DNA from: Cephalopachus bancanus
Taxonomy: Eukaryota; Chordata; Mammalia; Primates; Tarsiidae
Reading direction: 5' to 3'
Length of the DNA: 64,000 nucleotides
NCBI GenBank assembly: GCA_027257055.1
Contig: JAPVLO010000073.1
Coordinates: 4,764,501-4,828,500, forward strand
Numbering within the stretch: position 1 is the first letter of the stretch; every line of letters begins with the position of its first letter. The notes under the pieces are model-generated. The model was not told the origin of the DNA. It searched no databases and worked only from the letters and a program-made list of their open reading frames with translations. The translations under genes were made by a program, and so were the position numbers. This document shows positions 24,780 through 35,352 of this stretch, piece by piece.

Positions 24780-25089
24780 CTTCTGTTCATTTAGTTGATA
24801 AGACATTTACAAATCATTTATTTATTATGAGTAAAGCACTATATGGTTTCAGTGTTATCCTACAACTTTTAGACTGTCACTGTGTCATTTACCATGCCTC
24901 CTTTCTCAAGCCCACTCACTGCAACAAAGTATCTCTAAATTGCTGGTTGCAAGCTCTTGCTTACATTCGAAAATATCCACCATCAAACCAAGGTGAGTTA
25001 TAGCTCTAATGACAATCTCTTGAAGGGTATTACACTGGGACAATGGCAAGAATTGGAAAAAGAGAAAGAGAAAACTCACTAGGTACACA
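24780..25089. other. Non-coding stretch
   Basis: No gene or clear repeat is seen between the microsatellite and the next Alu. Confidence 0.45.
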
Positions 25090-25333
25090 GAATGCCTTGG
25101 GGTTTGAGACCAGCCTGGGCAACTTGGTGAGATCTTGTCTCTACAGTAAATCATAAAAATTAGCCAGGCATGGTGACGCGCGTCTGTAGTTCCAACTACT
25201 TGGAAGACTGTGGCAAAAGGATCACCTAAGCCCAGCAGGTCGAGGCTGCAAGTGGCCATGAGCATACCACTGAACTCCAGCCTGGGTGCAGAGTGAGACT
25301 CTAACTCAAAAAAAAAAAAAAAAAAAAAAAAAA
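25090..25333 (+). mobile_element. 5'-truncated Alu
   Basis: The copy begins within the left arm at ggtttgagaccagcctgggc and ends in an A-run of about 25 at 25333. It retains gcaacttggtgag. The right arm is diverged, so it is an older truncated copy. No clear target duplication was found. Confidence 0.88.
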
Positions 25334-25474
25334 GAGAGAAGAAGAAGTTATAGTTGGTGGAGAAGCACAAAACATTATTTCTAGCTCTGAATATAATCTT
25401 TTATGTAACAATATGGCTGAGAGTGATATTAATCACATGGTTTCATCAGTCTAAAATGTTTGAATAACAGAGGT

Positions 25475-25614
25475 CTACTGGAAAGAATAGAAAGCTAAGA
25501 ATCAGATAAGCCTTACAGAAAATATTAACGGAATCACTTACTAGTTGTGTGGGCTTTGGCAGCACTTAAACTTTATGCCCCCTGAGATTACTCTTCTATA
25601 AAATAGGTGCTTGT
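25475..25614 (+). mobile_element. MIR, left part, split by an L1
   Basis: It has aagctaagaatcagataagc, then cttactagttgtgtgggctt and tctataaaataggtgcttgt, in the order of a plus-strand MIR. It continues after the L1 at 26415. Confidence 0.8.
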
Positions 25615-26415
25615 TCAGTCTCACAAATCATCAGAGAAATGCACATCAAAACCACACTGAGATACCACCTAACTCTAGTAAGAATGGTCATCATTAATAA
25701 AACAAAAAACAACAGATGCTGGTGGGGATGTGGAGACAATGTAATGGTTCTACACTGCTGGTGGGAATGCAAAGTAGTTCAGCCTCTATGGAAAACAGTG
25801 TGGCGATTCCTAAAAGAACTAGAAATTGACCTTCCATATGACCCACCAATCCCCACTTCTGGGAATATACCCTGAAGAACTTAAATCACTCTACCAAAAA
25901 CATACCTGCACACGCATGTTTATTGCTGCAATATTCACAGCAACAAAAACATGGAGCCAACTGTGTTGCCCATCAAAACCATACAGGATTAAAAAAAAGT
26001 GGTATATATACATGATGGAATACTATGCAGCTATAAAGAAGAACAAAATTATGGACTTTGCAGGAACTTGGATGAATTGAGCATCTATCATACTCAGTGA
26101 TCTACCACAAAAACAAGGACCCGAGTACCACATGTTCTCACTGATAAGCAGACCCCAAATATTTACCATAATACAATAAGAAAGGGATTGGCAGTTGCAG
26201 GACACTGCTTGGGGGGGTGGGGGGGGACATAACATCCATAAGGATACCTGATCTAAAACCAGGCAAAGTATGTGAAAAGAGTGGCTCAAACGTTAACTGT
26301 ATGATGACCACTTGTATACTTAATTCTGAATTATACCCCACATCTTTACAAGAAAAAAATTTTTTTTAAATAAATAAAAGTAAATAAAATAAAATAAAAT
26401 AAAATGGGTGCTTGT
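25600..26415 (+). mobile_element. 5'-truncated L1 inserted in a MIR, with target duplication
   Basis: About 786 bp of L1, 25615-26400, covers the end of ORF2 and the 3' UTR. Visible ORF2 C-terminal motifs are CWWECKVVQPLWKTVWRFLK, TWSQLCCPSKPY and MEYYAAIKKNK, split by frameshifts. The 3' UTR has a G7-T-G8 run at 26212-26227 and an AAAAT-repeat tail. The duplication aaaataggtgcttgt (25600-25614) and aaaatgggtgcttgt (26401-26415) differ at one base. It is not functional. Confidence 0.93.
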
Positions 26416-26510
26416 GAATATTAAATGGGATAATCTAGAAAATGTGTCTAACACACTGCCCAAATCATTTTGTTTGCTTAATGAACATTAGTTTCTTTCC
26501 ATTCCTTAAT
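26415..26510 (+). mobile_element. MIR, right part
   Basis: It continues the MIR at 25475-25614 after the L1: gaatattaaatgggataatc, then gtgtctaacacactgccca. Position within the MIR consensus follows directly on from the left part. Confidence 0.75.
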
Positions 26511-27058
26511 AAATTCCCAGAGAATGTCTATAGATTTCCTAGAGGAAAAATTCAAATAGTTAAACCTCATGAAGTTTGGGGAAATGTAATCACAAAGACA
26601 GCAATGATAACCTGGAGTGATACTGCTTAGTATTAGGAAAGCAAGGTATACAGATCTTGCTAGCAAAAATATTATCATATTGTTATGGCAGATGTTTAAA
26701 GGTGATACTTAGTATTTTGGAGTAACTCTTTTTTTCTTACATAAGTAAGCAGTAATGCATGAGAAACATTAAGCATAGATGTATATTATATAAAATATTA
26801 TATAATCTCTCTCTCTCTATTATATATATAATAGAGAGAGAGATTATATAAAGCCATAATCTAATTACTGAACATAGGATGAAAAAAGCAGTATTGTTTT
26901 ATTCATTTTCTAATAGTTGTAATAATATTGAAGCCAGGACTCACAAAATACATAACTCTTGGTAATCACAAGACAGACAGCATATTTTGAATAAAAGCAT
27001 TCTCTTGATTTGATAGACATACCTTATCAATTGCCAATACTGATTTGTTCCACATTTA
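26511..27058. other. Non-coding stretch with a long palindrome
   Basis: No gene is seen. It contains the CT/AG palindrome at 26801-26849. Confidence 0.5.
26801..26849. repeat. Near-perfect palindrome of CT and AG tracts
   Basis: The left arm tataatctctctctctc and the right arm gagagagagattata flank an ATTATATATATAAT centre. Together they make an inverted repeat of about 48 bp, with the CT arm longer than the AG arm by about one unit. It could extrude as a hairpin or cruciform. Confidence 0.9.
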
Positions 27059-27389
27059 TAATGTGGTAACCTAGCCAGGCTCGGTGGCTCAGCCTGTAAT
27101 CCCACGCCTTGGGAGGCTGAGGTGAGTGGATTGCCTGAGCCCGCGGGTTCGAGACCTGCCTGGGCAACTTGGCAAGACCTCATCTCTGCAATAAATCAAA
27201 AAAATCAGCCGGGCGTGGTAGCACATGCCTGTAATTCCGGCTACTCGGAAGGCTGAGGCAGAAGGATCGCTGGAGCCCAGCAGGTCGAGGCTGCGGTGGC
27301 CGGGAGCGGCCACTGAACTCCAGTCTGGGCGACAGAGTGAGACTCCAACTCAAAAAAAATAAAAATAAAAATAAATAATATGGTAACCT
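27059..27389 (+). mobile_element. Young Alu dimer with 14-bp target duplication
   Basis: A full plus-strand Alu at 27073-27375 is flanked by taatgtggtaacct (27059-27072) and taatatggtaacct (27376-27389), which differ at one base. It retains gcaacttggcaag and ends in an (AAAAT)n-like tail. Confidence 0.93.
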
Positions 27390-27500
27390 GTTTACTCATG
27401 TATTCAGAAAGTACTGACAAAGTACCTACTACCTACCAGCACAAAGCTATATCCTAGGGACACAAAGATGAATAGCATATTGCTCTTAGCCTCAAATTTT
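27390..27500 (+). mobile_element. Possible ancient repeat fragment
   Basis: The phrases agtacctactacctaccagc and ctagggacacaaagatgaat resemble the first part of the old repeat type also seen at 15.1 and 48.7 kb. It is a short, weak match. Confidence 0.4.
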
Positions 27501-28465
27501 CATTTCAAAAGTCACAGTTATTTTACACTAAATTATATCTAGCTTTATAATGCAATATCATAGCTTGCTCATCCAATTAAACTATGTAAAAATTGCCCAA
27601 TGGAGAGTGCTCAAATGTTTCAGTGCTCTGCAAGTCTATGGTCCCTATATTCTCCATGCTGTCTGAAAGAAGGAAAGAGCAGGAATACATATATGACACC
27701 TTCCTTAGCAAAACACAGCTGGGCAGAACAGTGACCAGAAATTTTATGGGCCATAGATTTTTTACAATTATATTTGTCAATGGAAAAAAAATTAAATGAC
27801 CATATAAAAGATAATGCTGTTTCTCTACCTAAGATAATATCTTTTCAGGTACTGGGATTACATTTCATAGTAAGAAAAAAAATTTAATTACTGCTGAAAA
27901 GTCAAACACATGTAAACAAAAGTTTCACAGATTAACCTATAATACATAGAATGTATTTTCTATTTTGTTCTGTTCTATGTTTGGTTCTGTTTTATTCTAT
28001 TCTTTTCTATTTATTATTTTACATTTTTAAAAAATCCTAGTTGCATCTGCTAAAATGATTTTATGAATTACAAATGAACCAGGGCTTTCAGTTTGAAAAT
28101 CTATTAATAAATTGAAACCATACTCAAGATAAAATGTTGGGTTATAATTATCCTAAACATAATAGTACAGATGGCTAGGTGTTAAAATCTCAAATCCTTT
28201 CTCGAAATATTTTAACATTAGCCCAAATTATATAATTTCAAATAACAACAATATTTTAATAGTTTTATTTACAATAGATTAATTCAGTGAGTTGGAGATA
28301 TGGGATTATATATTCTATTATCTTTACCGAAGACTCTCTCTTTTAGAGGCTTTTTGCATCTTCAGAATGATGTTCTGAATAATCAGTGAAAGTATCTTTG
28401 AAGATTAACATTTTCAGCATCGTATGCATATTATAATCACTGAGCCAAGTAATTCATCAACAAAA
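27501..28465. other. AT-rich non-coding stretch
   Basis: No gene or clear repeat is seen. A loose (TTCTA/TTCTG)n-like pyrimidine stretch lies near 27955-28020. Confidence 0.5.
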
Positions 28466-28469
28466 GAGT

Positions 28470-28685
28470 CAAAGCTGCTGGGCACAATGGTTTAGCCTGT
28501 AATCCCAGCTACTCTAGAGACTGAGGTGGGAGGATCCTTTGAATCCAGGAGTTCAAGACTAGTCTTGGCAACAGAGTGAAACTCCTATCTCTGAATAATA
28601 ATAATAATAATAATAATTAGCCAGGCAATGGCATGCATAAGGCTTCATTGAGTTATTGATGCACCATTGTACTCCAACCTGGAGT
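28470..28685 (+). mobile_element. Old diverged Alu
   Basis: The head cacaatggtttagcctgtaa and the end accattgtactccaacctgg identify an Alu that is much more diverged than its neighbours and has lost segments in both arms. An (AAT)n tract at about 28586-28617 sits in its middle linker. Confidence 0.82.
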
Positions 28686-28870
28686 TTTGTTTCTAAAAAC
28701 AAAAAACAAACTGAAAAGAGCCAAAGCTATGTTTTTCTATAAACTTGTATTCATAATTGTATATTCTAGCTTTGAATCTTTGAACACGGAATATAATCCC
28801 ACATTTTTATTTCACTGTTATTATTCAAGCAGTGAGTCTAAAGACTTAATTTTAAAGAATCTCTGGACTC

Positions 28871-29365
28871 TGTATGTGATTGCATTATGAAGATGTTTAG
28901 TTACAGTATTCCCCCTTCTCCACCAAAATGGTGTGTTGCAGAATATTCTGGGAGACAAGATGCAGAAGTAGGGGGTGAAACTCTATAGATGTCTTTTGAT
29001 GTATTTTCCTTGGTCTTTCCAGTTTCTAGGAGTCCTGTTAGGTGTGCAAAGAATAAATACCCTTGATTGCTCTTGCCCCAAGCCATTTCTCAGGGTTGTG
29101 TTTGCAGTGAACAACCATGAGGGATAAGGCAATGTTGCCCTCCAACAGAAAGAGCATCTGGGCTGTATCATTCACTGTAAGAGTGATGGGCATTGGGTTA
29201 AGGGGAACCAGCACAAAAATGCTGTTACTTATGCTGCTTTCTGTAATTCAGTCCTTTGTCTCTGACCCAGACATCTCATGTCTCCTACCAATATCTATGA
29301 AATAGTAATAGGCTTATTATTAGACTCTAAGGTAAAATCATACCCTAAGCCCATCAGGTTTGACA
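28871..29365 (+). mobile_element. 5' LTR of an old endogenous retrovirus
   Basis: It pairs with the LTR at 34457-34929: both contain ttgtgtttgcagtga/gtgtgtttgcagtgag and ggataaggcaa/ggataaggtat in the same order, and both end tgaca. It has an AATAAA signal near 29051. The proposed start tgtatgtg is based on similarity to the other LTR start and is tentative. The LTRs differ by many substitutions and indels, so the insertion is old. Confidence 0.65.
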
Positions 29366-29456
29366 GTGAGTATAGGACGCTAAAGGAGAAATGGTTTTCT
29401 CAAGCGGGAAGCAAAAAGGGCTCTATGGGTCAGGTTTGGGAAAAACAACAACAACA

Positions 29457-29783
29457 AAAACTCCCTGGGAGCCGGGCTCCGTGGCTCAGCCTGTAATCCC
29501 ACGCTTTGGGAGGCTGAGGTGAGTAGACTGCCTGAGCCCACAGGTTCGAGACCCGCCTGGGCAACTTGGCAAGACCTCATCTCTACAATAAATTTTAAAA
29601 AATTAGCCGGGCGTGGTAGCGCACGCCTGTAGTTCCAGCTACTTGGAAGGCTGAGGCGGAAGGATTGCCGGAGCCCAGCAGGTCAAGGCTGCAGTGGCCG
29701 GGAGCGGCCACTGCACTCCACTCTGGGCAACAGAGTGAAACTCCAACTCAAAACAACAACAACAAAAAAAAAACTCCCTGGGA
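29457..29783 (+). mobile_element. Young Alu inserted in the retrovirus
   Basis: A full plus-strand Alu of the non-deleted group (gcaacttggcaag) starts gccgggctccgtggctcag near 29471. It is flanked by aaaactccctggga on both sides (29457-29470 and again just after the A-rich tail near 29770-29783). It lies just inside the 5' LTR boundary of the retrovirus. Confidence 0.92.
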
Positions 29784-31639
29784 TCCATAAGTGAACATTT
29801 TCACCCTTGTGGTAGATAGGGGATGAATAAGCATTAATGAATGGGAGTTAAATTAATGTTCAGTGGCTGATCAGTGAGAGGCAGAACTAAAACAAGCTCC
29901 TCAAGTGATACTTTGTACAGTCTTCTAATAGCAAGCAAAAGAATAGCTATTTTCTTGACAACAGAACAAGTTCAGCAATCATAGCTAAAAGCAATGTGCC
30001 TGTGGCTACTGAAACAAGGAATCCCCAAACCTAAAGGAATTATTAGTGCTGGCAATCAGGACTTCCCCATTCACTACAGAGATTTGGGTAAATTGAACAC
30101 ACAAAATCTCACTGGTTGAGCAGCCAGCAGGTGGTCACTCAAACCTGAGAGTAAATGCAAAGCCTTGACTAAACACAAAGACTGGGCGAAACTCATGCAC
30201 CTGGGCCCTGCTGTAACCTGACTTGGCTGGTAAGAATAAGACACTGGGTACATCAGTGTTGAAGGCTCCAAGAACTGCAAGGTAAAATATAGCATTATGT
30301 ACAAAAACAAAAACAAAGATGTTCCAGGGACCAGAAGATATACAAGGCAGGGAGAGATCCTCGTACTTGAGCACCAACTCCATTGCAAAAGGTCAATCAT
30401 AAAAAGTGTAATGTAGAATAGTAAAGAAAAGAAAAGGCTGCAATTCAGTTTTCTTCCCACTGCTCCCACTGTCCCTCTAAGCTTGACTCCCTACTACCTA
30501 CACCCTCTGTGCCCCCAGTTGGGAAACAGCATGGTCTCCTGAAAGTTGTCACTATGGCCTCCAACTCATGCACACGTCAGAGGCCTTGGTTTCTGCAAAA
30601 GGAAAAAGAGCAGTAATTTAACTAATGAAGTTTTGCTCAGGCTTGTACTCGTGAGTCCCTTTGGGTAGATGTAAAAATGTACTCTGTGGCTTCCACTGCT
30701 GAGGTACACCTCAGCAATTACACCCCATCAATTACTATTGATGTTGGTCATATCTGTAATCTCTGTCTCTTAAGCGTCAGAAGAGATTCTTCCATTCAGG
30801 GATGGCCATATGAAGACAGGATATAAAGGGACATATCATTTATTCCTCCAATCTGCTCCCCTACTTCAGCCAGCTCATCTGCAGAGGAAATACAGAGTCT
30901 AAAGAAGAGAAAGAAAAACCATAGCTTTAATTAAAAATTCTGGTGGCTGCTGGAGGACTCAGAAAATACCCTTTCCAGTAAAATAGTGCCACCTTCCTGA
31001 TGTAGCCACTGTACACCTGCTTTAAAATTTTTTTTAAATATAGCTAATAATCTGTTACTACTCTCTCTTAACATCTGGCACATAAAGGACCCTCGTGACT
31101 CTGTGGCCTGGCGTTCCCATTTGAGGTAGTTCAAATTAGGCTTGAGGACTATTAAGTTAGGAAAGGCCTTGATAGGCCTCTCTAGTCAAATGAAAATGGT
31201 CCATTTATACCATTTCTTTCTCCCTAACTGCACCACCCAAACTAAGACCAAATGGGTCCCTCAAAACAGAGAGTCCGAACTTCTTCCTAATGTCTGGACT
31301 TGATTCCCTGATACTTCAGCTAAACTGAAACCCGATGATGTTCCTTACCAAAATGCCCCTTTGTGAACTTTGTTACATTTTTACCAGATCTTGAACTGTT
31401 GACAGTGGCCCAATGTTTGGTTGACCATATTTTTTTAAAAAAAGCTCAGATTGGTAGATTAAAGACACCTTCTCTTAGGGCTGAGAACTATGGTGGGGGG
31501 TGGAAATTGTGGCTGCTGATTCAGACAGTTTGGATCATCCCTGTAGATGCCCAAATTAAGAGCCTGTTTTCTGATTAGAGAAATTAAAATCAAGATGTTG
31601 GTAAAGCCTGCTCCAGCCCCACTACTGATACCTGGACAC

Positions 31640-32620
31640 ATCATCATAAACTGGTCACACAATAAAGGATTCCATGCTTCTGATGCAAAAGCTACCACTG
31701 AATGCCAGACTTGCAACACCTGCTGAAAATTGGCACATCAGTATAGTGGTAAAGGAAGCCATACTTTATGTTTGTCTGAACTAAGAAAGGGTCTACCATA
31801 ATAGCTAACAAGTTAGCCCGATCCTGAGCTTCAATTTCCACACGGTGATGTGAAAAAGATCAAGTGACAACTGCACATGAGATAGGTTGACCTATAGCAG
31901 AGGACCACTGAGCTTAGGGAATCCGGATATTTTATAATGTGAGATATACTTGTCTAACCTTCATCTGAGAATGATATATTGTCTTTATTGTAAGCGAGAG
32001 TGAATAAACCTGCTCTTTGCTCTAAAGGATAGCTGTATCTCTATCTTTCAGAACTGTTTGCAACATACACTTGAAAAGTCATTCTGAAACAAAAAAGAGC
32101 AGGTAGTGCCTCTGCTTGCAAGACACATAGTAATAGAAACTTGAGAAAACTATGGAGAATTGTCTCTGGACAGCATTGACTCCTGGCCCTGGCAAATTGA
32201 CTATATTGGTCTTTTGTCCCTCTCCCGGGGCTGCTACAGTTGTTGTTTCACTGCCGTTACACTTTCTCAAATCATAATGGCACTGCTTTAGTCTAATCAG
32301 CCAACTCTGGCCACTCTATTGTGGCCCCTGAAACTTAACTATGTCATATGTGCAGCTTTATGGACCACCTACAATAATGCATCCTTTATTGGAAAGGACA
32401 CTCAACAATAGACTACAAGCCAGGGTAATTGACAAACAGCCCATGCTTCCACCCTCCACAGATACGGGGATTATAGAGCACTGGTACAGTATCCCCAAAA
32501 AGCAATTCAGAAAAATTTTTGATCCTAACTCTGTCATCTCTTTTTGGTCCGCACACCTTAGTATGACAATTTGGTCATTAAACACAGCTGTCCCTAAAAA
32601 GAGTTTAGCTCCCGGATAAT
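31640..32620 (+). pseudogene. Retroviral integrase remnant (pol), three frames
   Basis: Three pieces are visible in order. At 31.66-31.72 kb is a zinc-binding-type end with a Cys-x2-Cys (codons 31703-31705 and 31712-31714). At 32190-32210 is the core start WQIDYIG, whose Asp codon (32199-32201) corresponds to the first catalytic residue. At 32341-32619 is a 92-codon open piece with GIIEHWY, where the Glu codon at 32476-32478 matches the last catalytic residue. The pieces lie in three different frames and stops separate them, so no protein can be made. The DYIG start is typical of ERV-L-like integrases; the class assignment is inference. Confidence 0.75.
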
Positions 32621-33625
32621 GATCAGGATGAAACAGGTGAAGGTTATAGAGAGCTGTTTTGAAAATTTGGGATTCCACTCTCAGCATTCCTAGATATGAT
32701 GCATTTTACTTTACCCTAACAGTAACCACCAGTCAACCTGGCTGGTATACCTTCCAGGTGGCAACCCACTTGAGAGGACCTGGGGAATTCAAACTTAATT
32801 GTACTTCAGTCTCCTGTATACTCTAGCTGGATTAACATAATCCTAGGTTATTAGTATAATGACCACTTGGTTGAGTATACTGCTCCTCGAGCCCCCTACA
32901 GTGGTAGATTTCTATTTTGTACAAAAGCCCTGCTTCTATTCGTATCTTGCTTTTCTAGATGAAAGGTCTAGATAAAACTGGAGGACATTTGGAGAAAAGA
33001 TGAAGTTGCAGCCAATAGAATGTGACATGCCAAATTTGTAGCTGTGGAGTGAAAACACAAACCTGACACTAAGTGAAAACACCTTAGACCCTAAGAGGTG
33101 GGAGGGGAGGAACAATTAATATTCCTTCACTCCTAGATCTAGTGCCACAGCCCAGTAAAATAATCATATTGTCCACTTAAGTAAACCAGCTCCTGCAGCT
33201 GGCAAAGTGGTCTGTTCCTCAGTTTATTTTATCATCTCCATCCACATGCCATGCAAGCAGAAAAGCTAACGTGAACATGATCAGGCATGAACTGTTTTTT
33301 TGCGCCTGATGCCATCAGTGGCAACTCCTAAACATTCCCTCTCTTCCCCACCTGCTATATGTATTCAAACACATAAACTAATCCAACCTTTTAAAAATCT
33401 GCCTAATATTGATTCATGCTTTTCATGATGCCCAACTGACTGTGGAATGTAGGGTGTATGGCATTCAAGGCCACACCTATTCCGTGGCTCTTCCCATGCA
33501 ACTTAACCAAAGTAAAGTATAAAGGTGATCCAAATAAAGCTTAGTAGCAAATCCTAAAACGGAGCAGTGCGTCCCTTTGAATTACAAGTTTGTATGATAG
33601 GGAGAAAAGGTCGCAGGATATATCT

Positions 33626-33800
33626 ACATAGGGGACCCCCCAAAAACCCAGAATTATCTTTTGGAGGGTAGGTCCCTTGTAGTACACTCAGAATTTGTTC
33701 TTCTGGATCAAATGGTCTACCAAACTTTATGTGTTCATTTGAAAATTGCTGAGTCCAGGACACTGGGGGGGTATAAATGAGGTCAATATTTATAGGTGGT
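33626..33800 (+). mobile_element. Mariner-like fragment, 5' end
   Basis: The stretch from ggggaccccccaaaaaccca through gaattatcttttggagggta to cccttgtagtac resembles the left end of the mariner at 59.33 kb (ccagg/aattatcttttgg... cctcttgtatagtac). It is preceded by TA, the usual mariner target. The downstream border is unclear. An alternative is that both sites carry an unrelated old repeat. Confidence 0.5.
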
Positions 33801-33953
33801 GTCAATCCTGCTGCTTGATATCCTATTAATAGTAGCCTTAATTAAGTGCTTCATGAGACAAATTGAATGGTTTGATCCTAACCTCTGTCAGCCAAATCAG
33901 AGTGGACAAAAAGGTAGTCAATTTATGAAATTCACCAAAATCAAGATAGCACA

Positions 33954-34456
33954 TGTGGCAAGCAGAATGATGGCCTCCCAAAGATATCTATGCCTTAATC
34001 CCCAGAATGTGTGAAAATGTTATGTTACATTGCAAAAGGGAATTGAGGTTGCAGATGGAATTCAGATTACTAATGAGCTGGCCTTAAAATAGGTCGATCA
34101 GCTGGATTTAGCCAGTGGGCCCACTGTAATCACAAAAGTCCTTAAATGTGGAAGACAGAGACAGAAGAGGCCAATGTCAGAGTGATGTGAGAAAGACTTG
34201 GCCAGTCATTGCTGCTTTGAAAGTGGAAGAAGGCTGCAAGCCAAGAAATGTGGGCAGCCTCTGAAGGTGGAAAACGCTAGAAATCAGATTCTCCCCTAGC
34301 ATCTCCAGAAAGAAACACGGTCCTGCTGATACCCTGACTTTCACCCAGTGAAATCTGTTTCATACTTCTGCCTTCCAGAACCGTAATAAATGTATCCTAT
34401 CTTAAACCAGAAAGTTTGTAGTAATTTATCAGAGCAGTAATAAGAAACAGACATAG
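33954..34456 (+). mobile_element. MaLR LTR (MLT1 type), near full length
   Basis: A complete plus-strand order of MLT1 phrases is present: gcagaatgatggcctcccaa, gcaaaagggaattgaggttg, gggcccactgtaatcacaa, gattctcccctagcatctcc, and the end agtttgtagtaatttatcag then taagaaacagaca. It abuts the 3' LTR of the retrovirus, so it inserted near the end of the internal region. Confidence 0.88.
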
Positions 34457-34929
34457 TGTATGTAGGATTAAGAGATGGAAAAGACATTCGCTATGAGACT
34501 CTGGCCCTCCTATACTTCTTGTTAGATGCATCAAGAATACAGACTCTATACATACAATCTTTACTTGGTATATTTCTTAGGGGTGTGTTTGCAGTGAGCA
34601 ATCTTAAAGGATAAGGTATTTTATCTCTTTGGGACAAAGAGAGGCTTGCTTATAGCTTTCCATAATGTGGCAGATTTCTTTAGCACAATGTTCCTCAGCT
34701 GCAGGGAGTACCCAATGTGTACACGGCATCTATCTGGACCATACTGCATCAGCTCTGAGGCACCTGGCAGCAAAGGGAACTAATGCAAATATACGCTTGC
34801 TGTTCTGTAATTAATACAGTCCCTTCTCCCTAACCTAAGAGTTTTATGTCTTCTGCCAGAATCCATGAAAGAGTAACAGAATGATTTACGAGACTGTAAA
34901 TAGGGTAAAATCAAATACCAGGTCTGACA
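34457..34929 (+). mobile_element. 3' LTR of the old endogenous retrovirus
   Basis: It is homologous to 28871-29365: gttagatgcatcaagaatac, gtgtgtttgcagtgag and aatccatgaaagagtaaca have counterparts there in the same order. It ends ggtctgaca at 34929, as the 5' LTR ends ggtttgaca. The exact ends and a target duplication were not established. Confidence 0.65.
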
Positions 34930-35127
34930 CTCTCTGGTTAATCTAATAATATATAGCACATCCTATTATTTTAATATGTAAATTCCATTCTCCAAATCAC
35001 TACAGATTAGGGGTAGCATTAAAAGTGATGGTTTGGATTATTTTTCATGAAGACAAACATTAATTTGAATATAGTGTTTAAAAAGAAAGCCCAGTTGTTT
35101 TCTTATTATTCTTCCCTTGTGCCCAAA

Positions 35128-35245
35128 GGCAGTATGAATTAATGGTTAAGACCAACTTACAAAGGTCCCAAATCTGGTTCTCCTATTTATGTATAACTAT
35201 GTGATCTTGGGCAATTTATATAACTAAACTGTGAAAATGAGAATG
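35128..35245 (+). mobile_element. MIR fragment
   Basis: The phrases agtatgaattaatggttaag, then actatgtgatcttgggcaat and gaaaatgagaatgg, follow the first half of a plus-strand MIR. Confidence 0.75.
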
Positions 35246-35254
35246 GTGAGATTC

Positions 35255-35352
35255 TTTAAAAAAAAAATTATAGAGATATGGTCTTGCTATGTTGCCCAGT
35301 CTGGTCTTGAACTCCTGGAATTACAGATATGGACTATGGCACCCAGTATTTT
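35255..35352 (-). mobile_element. Alu left-arm fragment with internal deletion
   Basis: A minus-strand Alu fragment: tagagatatggtcttgctat, gttgcccagtctggtcttga, then attacagatatggac. The segment normally between 'actcctgg' and 'attacag' is missing. It directly follows the MIR. Confidence 0.75.

Larger units (their letters stand above)
29366..33953 (+). mobile_element. Internal region of an old endogenous retrovirus
   Basis: The region between the paired LTRs holds integrase remnants at about 31.6-32.6 kb and no intact frame. The integrase motifs look closest to the ERV-L (class III) type. gag and reverse transcriptase could not be identified by eye, so 29.8-31.5 kb is assigned by position only. 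After integrase, 32.7-33.6 kb is unassigned retroviral or inserted sequence. It is interrupted by an Alu at 29.47 kb and by a mariner-like fragment at about 33.63 kb. Confidence 0.6.

Noticed and set aside
26212..26227. G-run as a CpG island or promoter
   Set aside because: It is a short G-tract within an L1 3' UTR, without CpGs or other promoter features.
30074..30469. 131-codon minus-strand frame with hydrophobic segments as a membrane protein
   Set aside because: It lies antisense within the retroviral internal region, has no recognisable family and no supporting context.
33796..34014. Small frame with a hydrophobic segment as an envelope transmembrane piece
   Set aside because: Most of the frame runs into the MLT1 LTR; the hydrophobic stretch alone is not enough.
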